Assembly (NCBI GenBank): GCA_001627865.1
Contig: LUQO01000031.1
Location: 1 to 64,000 of the forward strand
Length of the DNA stretch: 64,000 nucleotides
DNA from: SAR324 cluster bacterium REDSEA-S27_B3
GTDB taxonomy: Bacteria; SAR324; NAC60-12
Direction of reading: 5' to 3'
Shown: positions 52,701 through 60,668 of the stretch, in pieces
Position numbering within the stretch: the first letter of the stretch is position 1
Layout of the letters: each line of letters opens with the position of its first letter
Notes under the pieces: generated by a model
What the model saw: only the letters and a program-made list of their open reading frames with translations
What the model was told of the DNA's origin: nothing
Database searches by the model: none
Made by a program: the position numbers and the translations under genes

Positions 52701-53245
52701 GCCTCGCTGATGCGTCCCATATCCTGTAAATTCTGCCCCAAAGATTTCATTCGTGCAGCACGTTGCGGGTCATCCTTGGCTGTAAGTCGAAGAACTTCCC
52801 TTAGAATTGGCTCAGCCATTTCCGGATCAATTGCATTTAAAAACTGACCATAGCTGTCAAGCACGGAAAGCGTTGCAGCATCACTTTCACCAAATGCAGC
52901 AACAGTGATTTCGAGAGTCATCTGGTAGATTTGGTTCGCTTCTTCAAGCTGGTCCATTTCAGCATGTATTTGTGCCTGTAATAACAAACTGGAAATTGTT
53001 TCCAAAGCTTCTGAACCAAAAGCGGTTTCCGCCAAAGAAACTGCTTCCTGGGCAATATTTAAAGCTCCCTGAAGGTCACCATCCTGATAAAGCTGTTCAA
53101 TTTCTGTCTGCCGTAAATTCCACTGCTCTGCAGCCTGTTCCGGGGTTGTTTGAGAATACGCTGTGTTATTAACAGACAGCATCAGCTGTGAAATAAAGAT
53201 AAATGCTAAAATTATGCACTTAAAAGAAAAAATTATCTTTCCCAT
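49745..53245 (-). CDS. Exported TPR-CHAT domain protein
   Basis: The 1166-residue protein has a signal peptide (about 1-32, ending near AYS/Q). A run of about 13 kinesin-light-chain-type TPR units of ~42 residues follows (roughly 35-620, with repeated LGExHPxT and LNNLAxLxxxxGxxxEAExL patterns), then a helical linker. A C-terminal CHAT domain (~850-1160) has the caspase-like pair His995 (HIATHGFFL) and Cys1076 (VVLSACETGLGE). Between them lies DTDNDGVLTAME, which fits an EF-hand Ca2+ loop. CHAT proteins are putative cysteine proteases; separase and some CRISPR-linked proteases are relatives. Substrate and localisation need testing. Confidence 0.93.
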   Translation of the reverse strand: MGKIIFSFKCIILAFIFISQLMLSVNNTAYSQTTPEQAAEQWNLRQTEIEQLYQDGDLQGALNIAQEAVSLAETAFGSEALETISSLLLQAQIHAEMDQLEEANQIYQMTLEITVAAFGESDAATLSVLDSYGQFLNAIDPEMAEPILREVLRLTAKDDPQRAARMKSLGQNLQDMGRISEAEEILSDSLKAFKTLVGEKDAETLSAMANLAQLYMSQGKLKPAQELIETALPLMLDALDEKSFLVLESKENLGEIYRQQGKFPQAEKLFLESMKAAAAEYGEEEQLVIQAKSHLAQLYEDTGKLKRALALHQQVYEIDLAMLGENHPNTAGDLNNLASVRRRLGDYQKAEKLFRQSLDVMVSALGEESPQSVSVMNNLALLLENQGLYDEAEPLFKKAHAISEKIQGELHPTTLALLNNLAFLYESQGDFERSELNYRKVIKLNTDVFGETHSNTLSNQNNLAYLFLRAQRFEEARPIFAKVHKQWSGQFGENHQNTLKALNNLGRVHKSLGNLDEAEKHLTAALNGRTKVFGKRHADTLRSMNDIGELFVLQDKKEEALKMFRETLKLEEEVLGENHPYTFETLNNLSRLLEDLGKTEEAYEMYKTGFKRRNTFFDRVLWVAGDNTRQSYVSLHKPEQDAYIRMLLSLNDERTAQDLFDIILQRKGMLLKVTSETQQVVMLSGAPELVEITDELTNVRKKLAALTLAGPTEENRGQFARMVFDLEEQVNNLQLQLGEQSMRFRQSTRQIKTDDVLAGLAENALVDFITYRKKDDTLALLAVVANQGELNVIQYDDLELIRVIIMELRGIIQDEGAEDEDIKSVAFDLWEILWSPLNEYLADTESIFVSPDSVLNVLPFDALTDDDESYLIENYDLRIISSARDLALDQLSASKGELLIIAGPDYDSDKILKSPEAREITHKRSRSVSRGARMGSGLRGLNFDPLPGAEKEGEVIKEVSDTKERETVIFSKRIAEENLLRKMEGPPEVLHIATHGFFLKEDERLAKRIQGLSRGSSSIPPPADNPLLRAGLAFAGLNSNAPLLGEIDTDNDGVLTAMEVLSINLEGTQMVVLSACETGLGEIHEGEGVYGLRRSFQEAGVKNVINSFWEVSDAGTQLLMTKFYDKFLTGTDARQAIREARLEMLEDVQWSAPYYWSAFVMVGRNS

Positions 53246-53437
53246 GAGGACCTCTATTTTTTAAGTTGGTTTTCTATCATTGTACATTTTTTCAAACATT
53301 TCTGCCAGCAATCGAAAATACAGTCTTTTCATATAAAAAATTGAAGTTTCTGAATTGGATTTTGTTATGGTAATTCTAAAACTGCAACCACGCAATTCTT
53401 TTGGTCTTGATGCAATCTTCAAAACTTTTGCACATAA

Positions 53438-55375
53438 TTATAATTCAAACCGTGCTTTTGCATTTTCTAAATCCTGAGAAGAAATTTCCCATTGTCTGAG
53501 GTGCCCTGTCAACTGTAGGCTTAGATTGCTCTTTTCAGCTTGTAATCTGTTAACTTCATCAATTGATGCTGTCTGAAAGAAATCCTCTATTCCAAATTTT
53601 GCTTCAATCTCAGCAATTTTCTTCTCAGTTTCTTCAACTAATAATTCAAAACGTGTTGCCTGTTTATTTAATTTTGAAATATCACGCTGTAGTTTTTTTC
53701 TCTCCTCAAAGCTCATTTGATGATTAACAGGAGATTGCATTGATTTTGTTTTCTTAATTGAACCGGAAACATCATGATTTAGATAATCCTCTCCAAATTT
53801 ATCGAGATACTCAGCATAACTTCCTGAAAAATCCCTTATGCCATCCGGTGTCAGTTCAAGAATATGATTTGCGACTTTTGACACAAAATGTCGATAGTGA
53901 CTTACTAACAGCACGGTTCCGTCAAATTTATTTAATGCATCACCAAGCGCGGCCACCCCTTCAAGGTCCATGTGGTTTGTTGGTTCATCCAGGATCAGGA
54001 CATTCTTTTTTTCCAGCATTATTCGCGCAAATAGTAAACGTGCCGATTCACCTCCACTCAATGCAGACACCTGTTTCAGCGCTTTATCTCCGGAAAGTAA
54101 AACTCTGCCCAACAAACCGCGTATAGCACCAATTGTTTCATGCGGTGCAGACGAATAAAGCCAGTCGAAAGTATTGATTTTTCCATTCAAATGTTCATGG
54201 TGATCCTGTGCAAAATAAGAGATATTTGCTTCGTATCCCCACTCGAAAGTTCCTTCATCAGCAGAGATTTGATCCTGTAATATTTTCAATAATGTTGATT
54301 TGCCTATTCCGTTCGGACCAATAATGGCAACCTTTTCTCCTCGTTGTATCTCAAAAGAAATATCTTTCAGCACACTTTTATCAGCAAATTTTTTATATAA
54401 ATTTTTTACAGTCAATACAATTCTTCCGGAGGGTCGGGACTGTTCAAAGAAAAAGTTCGGGGAAATTCTGGAGGAACGTTTTACCTCCGGAACTTCCATT
54501 TTATCTAATTGTTTGACTCGTGACTGTGCTTGACGGGCTTTTGTTGCTTTTGCTCGGAAGCGATCGACAAAGGCTTGTAATTCAGCAGTTTTGCGATTGA
54601 AGGTTTCCAGCTCCTTTTGTTTTTGATTTTCCGCAAGAACTTTTGCTGCAAGAAATTGATCATAATTGCCGCTATAAAGTCGTAATTCTTCATAATCAAT
54701 ATCAACTATGCAGCCGGCAACAGCATTTAGAAAATTGCGATCATGGGAAATAAACAATAGAGTGCCGTTAAATTGAGTACATAAATAGTTTTCCAGCCAG
54801 CGAATTGAAATAATATCCAGATGGTTGGTTGGTTCATCAAGCAATAACACATCTGGCTGCTGGAAAAGCAGTTGCGCCAAAAGCACACGTAATTTATATC
54901 CTCCTGAAAGCGCGCTCATTGGGCCTGTGTGATATTCCGGTGCAACACCCAATCCGGATAATAATTCTGCAGCAAATGGTTCCGCCACATAACCGTTTTC
55001 TTCCGCAATGATTTCTTCCAATTGTCCCAGTCTGATTCCTGTTTCGCTGCTAAAATTCTCTGATTCTAGTATTTTATCTTTTTCACGGAGGGCTTCACAC
55101 AAGTTGGGCTTCCCTAGAAGTACAACATCTATAACTCTGATATCCTCAAACTGGAAATGATTTTGCTTTAGAACTCCAATGTTTATATCTCCTGGAACAG
55201 AAATTGTCCCGGAAACAGGTTTTTCGTCCCCGGATATCAATCGCAATAGCGTAGATTTACCTGAACCGTTTGCCCCAACAATCCCGTAACTTTTTCCAGG
55301 GTCAAAAGTGAGTGATGTTTTTTCAAAGAGCGTTTTATTACCGAAATGCATAGCTAAATCAGTAATGTTGATCAT
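53438..55375 (-). CDS. ABC-F subfamily ATPase
   Basis: ABC-F proteins are soluble twin ATPases that act on the ribosome in translation or antibiotic resistance. The 645-residue protein has two ABC domains, with Walker A GANGSGKSTLL (~34-44) and GPNGIGKSTLL (~350), the signature LSGG (twice), and Walker B LLLDEPTNHLD and LILDEPTNHMD. The interdomain linker is helical and basic (KAKAKATKARQAQSR-like). A C-terminal coiled coil (~560-645) is present, as in Uup/YheS. No membrane segments occur. The subtype (EttA, Uup, YheS or resistance type) is unclear. Confidence 0.93.
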   Translation of the reverse strand: MINITDLAMHFGNKTLFEKTSLTFDPGKSYGIVGANGSGKSTLLRLISGDEKPVSGTISVPGDINIGVLKQNHFQFEDIRVIDVVLLGKPNLCEALREKDKILESENFSSETGIRLGQLEEIIAEENGYVAEPFAAELLSGLGVAPEYHTGPMSALSGGYKLRVLLAQLLFQQPDVLLLDEPTNHLDIISIRWLENYLCTQFNGTLLFISHDRNFLNAVAGCIVDIDYEELRLYSGNYDQFLAAKVLAENQKQKELETFNRKTAELQAFVDRFRAKATKARQAQSRVKQLDKMEVPEVKRSSRISPNFFFEQSRPSGRIVLTVKNLYKKFADKSVLKDISFEIQRGEKVAIIGPNGIGKSTLLKILQDQISADEGTFEWGYEANISYFAQDHHEHLNGKINTFDWLYSSAPHETIGAIRGLLGRVLLSGDKALKQVSALSGGESARLLFARIMLEKKNVLILDEPTNHMDLEGVAALGDALNKFDGTVLLVSHYRHFVSKVANHILELTPDGIRDFSGSYAEYLDKFGEDYLNHDVSGSIKKTKSMQSPVNHQMSFEERKKLQRDISKLNKQATRFELLVEETEKKIAEIEAKFGIEDFFQTASIDEVNRLQAEKSNLSLQLTGHLRQWEISSQDLENAKARFEL

Positions 55376-55684
55376 AATTAAATACAGATGATAGTATTAA
55401 AAAAATAACTGTATAATGTTGTTGTTTCAACATTCACCGGGCTTGTGAAAAAAATAGTTTGTCGAGTTTTCCAAATAATTCAAATGGTTGTTTCTTCATT
55501 GACTACCTTAGAAAAAATCCTGACTAATCACAACGCAATTTTATTTTGCAGCAAGTAAAAGCTAATTGAAATATATGCTGAATTTTCCCAAATCAATATT
55601 TTTGGACACTATAATTTGCATTAACATTTTAAATCTGATTTATTTGTGTTCCTTTACATTTTCATAGCATAAATTGCGGGTCAA
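55376..55684. other. Divergent intergenic region with an inverted repeat
   Basis: These 309 AT-rich bp contain no ORF. A perfect inverted repeat AATGTTG-TTGTTT-CAACATT (55415-55434) lies about 40 bp before the ABC-F start. On the minus strand it is followed by a T-rich run (TTATTTTTTT), a layout that could act as an attenuator. Confidence 0.5.
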
Positions 55685-56848
55685 ATGCAACGAAATAGTT
55701 TTCTTCAAAACAATAAAGGAAGTTTCGATTCTTTGCTTTCTGAAGAGGAATCATTGCTCGTACAGCTTTGTGAACAACTTCATTTATCAGGATTTGTGTT
55801 TGAAGACTCCTCAGAAACTGAGATTGAAGCCGGAGGTCAAGTGATTAATGAATTTGTTAACCGACAAGATCAAATGATTCGTCAACTTGTTCCCATGGAG
55901 CGTTTGCATGCTTTCACAGAATATCTGCAGCAATTCAACTGGTCTGCGGAACAGCTTAAAACAAAACTTTGCCTGAGAATCACTAAAGCTTTTGATCAAA
56001 TGGCTAAGGGAGCACACCATCATTATAATGTTCGTTACAATATTTCCCAGGGACTGCGACAGCAAAAAGAACATCCTTTATATGATCTGCTGATGTATAT
56101 TGAAGCATATTACATACTTGTTTTGGGAGGAGAAAAACCGAAACCGGATGGGGAGGAAGTAACAACTGATTATTCAAAAACCAACTTCAGGATTGAAGAC
56201 TTGATGCAGCTGAGAAACCAAGTACTTGAACGGTTGGAAGGGCGCGCATTGGTAAAAAGTTTTTTGAGTCATATTGCAAAATCACGCGGAGTTTCAGTTG
56301 AAAATTTGGTTTCTGCAGAGAATAAAGGAAGCAACTCAAGTTCAAAAAAAAATAGCGAAGGTATTAAAGTTACAACAACTGAAAAACAGAACACCGCAGT
56401 CAAAAAAACTCCGGATGTATTACAAAACGAAAGCAATGAAGAAGAGAAGGTTTTAATTAAATCAGAAAATTCTGATGCGCAAGTTGAAGAGGATCAGTAT
56501 GATGATTATGAAATAGAAGATGACAGCAGAATGCTGTCAACTGACTCTGATGATGCAGATGTAGTATTTGGCAATTCAAAAATCAATATTACTTCAATGG
56601 AAAAATTTGTGCTGAAATATCCTGACAGTGCACTAAAATTTCTTATGCGTCAAAATATAGATGGGAAGCCCTTGCCTGCTGATGTTGTTTTAGTTCATTC
56701 GGGCTGGGAGGAGCGTGGGTTATCACGAAATCAGCTGAAGAAGTATATGATGAAACTAATGGAATGGTCAGACTTCCCAAATCTGGTGATTCAGGATATC
56801 TACCTTAAACTGCGGGATCGAGTTTATGAAGTATCACGGGGAAATTAA
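55685..56848 (+). CDS. Unknown protein, 387 residues, with an acidic linker
   Basis: I recognise no family. The N-terminal ~200 residues look helical and globular (SLLSEEESLLVQLCEQL, then a KLCLRITKAFDQMAKG helix, then PLYDLLMYIEAYYILVLGG). Residues ~210-295 are a low-complexity acidic, Ser/Lys-rich linker (for example EEDQYDDYEIEDDSRM). A smaller C-terminal helical domain ends with KYMMKLMEWSDFPNL and LRDRVYEVSRG. No signal peptide or membrane segment is seen. It is divergent from the ABC-F gene and converges on the acetoacetyl-CoA synthetase gene with 21 bp between. Confidence 0.75.
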   Translation: MQRNSFLQNNKGSFDSLLSEEESLLVQLCEQLHLSGFVFEDSSETEIEAGGQVINEFVNRQDQMIRQLVPMERLHAFTEYLQQFNWSAEQLKTKLCLRITKAFDQMAKGAHHHYNVRYNISQGLRQQKEHPLYDLLMYIEAYYILVLGGEKPKPDGEEVTTDYSKTNFRIEDLMQLRNQVLERLEGRALVKSFLSHIAKSRGVSVENLVSAENKGSNSSSKKNSEGIKVTTTEKQNTAVKKTPDVLQNESNEEEKVLIKSENSDAQVEEDQYDDYEIEDDSRMLSTDSDDADVVFGNSKINITSMEKFVLKYPDSALKFLMRQNIDGKPLPADVVLVHSGWEERGLSRNQLKKYMMKLMEWSDFPNLVIQDIYLKLRDRVYEVSRGN

Positions 56849-56869
56849 TTCAGGGTTTTTTAGGCTCTT

Positions 56870-58831
56870 TCATTTTTTCAATTCTTCACTCAGTTCAGCA
56901 AAATATGCCAGGCTTTCCGAATTTGCAAGTGCAGCAATGTTTTCAACACTTTCCCCTTTGATAGTCTGCAGCACCGCCTTTTCGACTTTTTTACCGCTTA
57001 TTGTGCGGGGCACATCCGGAATTTTTAATATCCGTGAAGGAACGTGACGTGGTGTGGCGTCACTGCGTAAAGTTGTTTTTATATTGGTGACAAGCTCATC
57101 ATCCAACACTATTCCATCCTGCAGAACAACAAACAGCACAATCCTCACATCACTTTTCCAGGGTTGAGCAATTACTAAACTATCCACGATCTCATTCATT
57201 TCTTCTACCGGTCGGTATATTTCAGAAGTCCCTATTCTCACTCCACCAGGATTAAGAACTGTGTCGCTTCTGCCATATACAATTACCCCTCCTCGCTCAG
57301 TAATTTCTATGAAATCTCCATGAGTCCAGACTCCAGGAAATTTATCAAAATATGCATCATGGTATTTTTCTCCATCGAAATCTTTCCAGAAAAAAATTGG
57401 CATTGAAGGAAATGGTGTGGCACAAACTAACTCGCCCTTTTCACACTCTACTGATTCTCCTGCCACATTATAAGCAAGTGTGTTCATTCCCAGGCTTTTG
57501 CACTGAAGCTCTTCAGAGAAAACCGGCAAATTAGGATTACCGCCCATAAAACATCCGGCTATGTCAGTGCCGCCTGCAATTGACATAACAGGCACATACG
57601 CGACTTCTTCATAGATCCATGAGAATAAGTTCCCCGGAAGAGGTGATCCTGTTGATAAAATTGCTCTTAATGAATCAAGTTTATGGTTTGCTCTGGGAGA
57701 ATATCCGGTTTTGTTTACAGCGCCAAGAAATTTAGGACTTGTCCCAAAATGGGTAATGCGCTGTTCATCTATCAGGATCCACATTCTGCTTACGTCAGGA
57801 AATGTCGGAGCTCCGTCATACAAAATCAGAGTTGCTCCGGAAGCAAGTGAGCCCACCAGCCAATTCCACATCATCCATCCGCATGTGGTGAAGTAAAAAA
57901 CACGATCACCAGGATGTATGTCAGAATGATAACGATGTTCAGTCAGATGCTTGAGCAGGCATCCTCCAGCTCCATGAACGATAGATTTTGGCAAACCTGT
58001 AGTTCCTGACGAGTAAAGAATGTAAAGAGGATGATCAAAAGGAAGCTGAGCGAAAACCGTGCTGGTGGCTGAAGAATCAAGTAACTCTGCCCATGGTTTT
58101 TCGTTACCCTGCAAAGTGATTTTGGTTTCTGTAAATGGTGCTACGAATACCGATTCAATTGAAGGAATTAGCCTCGCTACTTCACGTATTTTGGCCAGAC
58201 AGTCATGTTCTTTCCCATTGTATTGATATGCATTGACAGTGATTAAAATCTTTGGGGAAATTTGCCCAAGCCTGTCATGGATTCCTTTAATGCCAAAATC
58301 AGGAGAACATGAAGACCAAATTGCGCCAAGACTTGCTGTTGCGAGCATAGCAATTACTGCTTCCGGACAATTTGGAATCACTGCCGCAACTCGGTCTTTT
58401 TCGGAAACACCTAAAACCTTCAATCCGTAAGCACACTGGGCGACTGCTTCTCTCAGTTCTGCGTAATTCATTGAACGCTTTGAACCATTTTCAGCAACAA
58501 AGCAAAGCGCCTCGATTTCATCCTTTCCCTGAGAAAGAAGATTTTCCGCAAAATTAAGCCTAGCGCCCTCAAACCAGCCTGAGCTGCCGGAAGCATTTCT
58601 GACATTGAACAAATTCTTTCCCATGACTTTGCTCCAAGTTTCAGAAGAGATGACTTCGCAATCTTTCCAGACTTCTTCCCAGAAAAGTTCGGGGTGTTCA
58701 ATCGACCATTTGTGCAAAGTGGAATATTCAGAATCAGGAAGATTGTAACGATCCTGAATTTTTTTTGTAAATTGCGTAAGAAGAGTTTTTTGCTGTTCTT
58801 CCGGAGTTGGCTGCCAAAGCGCGTTGGGCAT
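56870..58831 (-). CDS. Acetoacetyl-CoA synthetase (acetoacetate-CoA ligase)
   Basis: This adenylate-forming ligase converts acetoacetate to acetoacetyl-CoA, linking ketone bodies and polyhydroxybutyrate turnover to central metabolism. The 653-residue protein has an N-terminal ACAS-type extension. The AMP-binding motif is YILYSSGTTGLPKSIVHG. WMMWNWLVGSLASGATLILYDG and the late TISGKKVEKAVLQTIKGE with the catalytic Lys follow. The GWFEGARLNFAENLL and GWMMWNWL patterns distinguish it from acetyl-CoA synthetase. It is transcribed away from the small membrane protein at 58845, with 13 bp between. Confidence 0.92.
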   Translation of the reverse strand: MPNALWQPTPEEQQKTLLTQFTKKIQDRYNLPDSEYSTLHKWSIEHPELFWEEVWKDCEVISSETWSKVMGKNLFNVRNASGSSGWFEGARLNFAENLLSQGKDEIEALCFVAENGSKRSMNYAELREAVAQCAYGLKVLGVSEKDRVAAVIPNCPEAVIAMLATASLGAIWSSCSPDFGIKGIHDRLGQISPKILITVNAYQYNGKEHDCLAKIREVARLIPSIESVFVAPFTETKITLQGNEKPWAELLDSSATSTVFAQLPFDHPLYILYSSGTTGLPKSIVHGAGGCLLKHLTEHRYHSDIHPGDRVFYFTTCGWMMWNWLVGSLASGATLILYDGAPTFPDVSRMWILIDEQRITHFGTSPKFLGAVNKTGYSPRANHKLDSLRAILSTGSPLPGNLFSWIYEEVAYVPVMSIAGGTDIAGCFMGGNPNLPVFSEELQCKSLGMNTLAYNVAGESVECEKGELVCATPFPSMPIFFWKDFDGEKYHDAYFDKFPGVWTHGDFIEITERGGVIVYGRSDTVLNPGGVRIGTSEIYRPVEEMNEIVDSLVIAQPWKSDVRIVLFVVLQDGIVLDDELVTNIKTTLRSDATPRHVPSRILKIPDVPRTISGKKVEKAVLQTIKGESVENIAALANSESLAYFAELSEELKK

Positions 58832-58844
58832 GTTTTCTTGTTTT

Positions 58845-59276
58845 CTATTTAAATGTGAGATCAGTCAGTTTTGCTGCAAAAGTACCATCCCAGTCTTCTG
58901 GTACAATATCATCGATTGGGAATCCGAATTCTTTAGATTGTCCCGGTTTTAAAGGCAAAGAATCTGTAAAAGAGAATTTGTTGACAGGAAAAAATTTGTG
59001 CTCTACAGCAGCTTCACCATCTTCGCTAAAAAACTTAACATTCATCACCGCAATATTAATAATATGTTCTCCATTATTAAAAATTTCGCCAAATATTGCT
59101 GTTCCCAGCTTATCATTCGAAATCCCTGCTCCTATCCTGACATTCTGAAGCTCAACCTTTGACAGCTCATTTTGTAATTGATCAAGTTTAATTTGCTGAA
59201 AATACAGGGTCAGAACTGCAATAACAGCAAAGCCAAGCCCGAGTATGACAAGAGCTCTGTATCGTCTGAAAAACAT
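58845..59276 (-). CDS. Small membrane-anchored FxLYD-like protein
   Basis: The 143-residue product starts with a basic N-terminus and one hydrophobic helix (ALVILGLGFAVIAVLTLYF). A coiled-coil-like QIKLDQLQNELSKV and a periplasmic beta-rich domain follow (LGTAIFGEIFNNGEHIINIAVMNVKF, and a terminal WDGTFAAKLTDLTFK). The GEIFN and VKFF pattern fits FxLYD-type extracytoplasmic domains of unknown role. I prefer ATG 59276 because TTGGAG lies 8 bases before it; a TTG frame from 59291 is possible. It is upstream of and co-directional with the acetoacetyl-CoA synthetase gene. Confidence 0.65.
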   Translation of the reverse strand: MFFRRYRALVILGLGFAVIAVLTLYFQQIKLDQLQNELSKVELQNVRIGAGISNDKLGTAIFGEIFNNGEHIINIAVMNVKFFSEDGEAAVEHKFFPVNKFSFTDSLPLKPGQSKEFGFPIDDIVPEDWDGTFAAKLTDLTFK

Positions 59277-59291
59277 GAAATCATGCTCCAA

Positions 59292-59645
59292 TAAATTTTT
59301 TCAGTGTTAATTGAGCTTCTTATATATAAAGTTATAATCCGGGCAATGTCCATCTTTTTGAGATATTCGGAAACTCTCAAACATAAGCTGTTAGCTGGAA
59401 AATATTGCCTTGTTGAACATCATTTTTCTATTTTAAATTGATTTAATTGATTTTTATTAAAAAAAGTATTGTAGAAGATGTTTTCCATAGATATAGTATG
59501 TCAGACTTGTATTCTGAGTCTTAAATGATTTGAACATCATGTAATAATTAAGTAAATTTTTGCTAGAGAAAGATTGCAGGTAATTTGATCAGTAGAAATT
59601 AAATAGAATAATATCAGTAAATATTGACACAATTCGGAGGATCGA
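59292..59645. other. Intergenic region before the IHF-like gene
   Basis: These 354 bp are very AT-rich, with no gene. TTGAACATCAT occurs twice (59413-59423 and 59530-59540), and the second copy lies in the short dyad ATGAT-TTGAAC-ATCAT. A likely sigma-70 promoter is TTGATC (59585-59590) and AATAAT (59607-59612), with a 16-bp spacer. Confidence 0.6.
59585..59612 (+). promoter_or_regulatory. Candidate sigma-70 promoter of the IHF-like gene
   Basis: TTGATC and AATAAT are spaced by 16 bp and lie 35-60 bp before the ATG at 59646. GGAGG is present seven bases before that ATG as the ribosome-binding site. Both hexamers match the consensus at four or five of six bases. Confidence 0.5.
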
Positions 59646-59927
59646 ATGGTAAAAGTAGACATCGTGCGGGCAATCCAGCTGGGAACTGACCTCCAGTTTG
59701 GCGAGGCTGAAAAATTGGTCAATGATATGTTGGAAGTGATAAAAGAAAAATTAGAAAAAGGCGAAGATGTTCTCATCACAGGTTTAGGAAAGTTTGAATT
59801 GCGCGACAAAAAATCCCGGCCAGGTCGGGATCCTAAATCTAAAACGGATTACGTTATTTCCGCACGGCGAGTTGTGACTTTTCATCCCTCTAAAGTTTGG
59901 CGTGATGAATTGAACAACAAAATTTAA
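59646..59927 (+). CDS. HU/IHF-family DNA-binding protein (IHF-alpha-like)
   Basis: This nucleoid protein bends DNA as a dimer. The 93-residue product has the family pattern: an N-terminal helix pair (VRAIQLGTDLQFGEAEKLVNDML) and the strand GEDVLITGLGKFELRDK. The DNA-binding arm is SRPGRDPKSKTDYVIS, followed by ARRVVTFHPSKVWRDELN. The residues after GRDPK and the VVTF turn favour IHF-alpha (IhfA) over HU. GGAGG lies seven bases before the ATG. Confidence 0.92.
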   Translation: MVKVDIVRAIQLGTDLQFGEAEKLVNDMLEVIKEKLEKGEDVLITGLGKFELRDKKSRPGRDPKSKTDYVISARRVVTFHPSKVWRDELNNKI

Positions 59928-59940
59928 GACTTTCCCCTTG

Positions 59941-60594
59941 ATGAAATTTCAGGCAGTCTGCTTTGATTTAGATGGCACATTGCTGGATACTTTAGCTGAC
60001 CTAGCTTACTGCACCAACAAAATTCTCTCTGAACGGGGATTCCCAACACACCACGTTGACGCGTTTCGCAACTTTGTCGGTGATGGAGCGAAAATGCTGA
60101 TGACACGTGTCCTGCCGGAAGAAGTTCGAAATGAAGCACTGATTGAAGAATGCAAAAAAGATTTTGAGATTGGTTATCGTGAATGCTGGGATAGACAGAC
60201 ACTTCCATACGAAGGTATTCCTGAACTGCTGACCGCGCTCAAAAAACGACAGTTAAAACTGGCTGTACTCTCCAACAAGCCTCAGGAATTTACTGTTCTC
60301 ACAGTTAATCATCTTTTATCTGATTGGGAATTTGATGCGGTATTCGGGCAGCGTGAAGGTGTTCCACATAAACCTGACCCTGCAGGAATGCTGGAAATCT
60401 GCCAACAGCTGGAAGTTCCTGCAGAAGATTTTCTTTATTTAGGTGATACTGCAACTGATATGAAAACTGCTGTTTCTGCAGGCTGTTTTCCGGTAGGTGT
60501 GCTTTGGGGATTTCGTAAAGAAGAAGAATTGAGAGATAACGGAGCATGCGTGATCATTAACAATCCACTCGAAGCACTGGACTTGCTGAATTGA
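59941..60594 (+). CDS. gph: HAD phosphatase, phosphoglycolate phosphatase-like
   Basis: This HAD-superfamily enzyme probably hydrolyses phosphoglycolate. The 217-residue product has the nucleophile motif CFDLDGTLLD (Asp9, Asp11), motif II SNK, motif III KPDPAG and motif IV YLGDTATDMKTA. The cap domain contains ERGFPTHHVDAF and NFVGDGAKMLMTR, typical of Gph. A TTG three bases upstream gives one extra residue; I use the ATG. It follows the IHF-like gene by about 13 bp. The exact substrate is not certain. Confidence 0.88.
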   Translation: MKFQAVCFDLDGTLLDTLADLAYCTNKILSERGFPTHHVDAFRNFVGDGAKMLMTRVLPEEVRNEALIEECKKDFEIGYRECWDRQTLPYEGIPELLTALKKRQLKLAVLSNKPQEFTVLTVNHLLSDWEFDAVFGQREGVPHKPDPAGMLEICQQLEVPAEDFLYLGDTATDMKTAVSAGCFPVGVLWGFRKEEELRDNGACVIINNPLEALDLLN

Positions 60595-60668
60595 TCAAAT
60601 TATCCTGAGATTACATTTTCCGCACTGTGTGCTGCTAGTTAAGTCTTCTTGCAATAGAGTCCCTCTTA

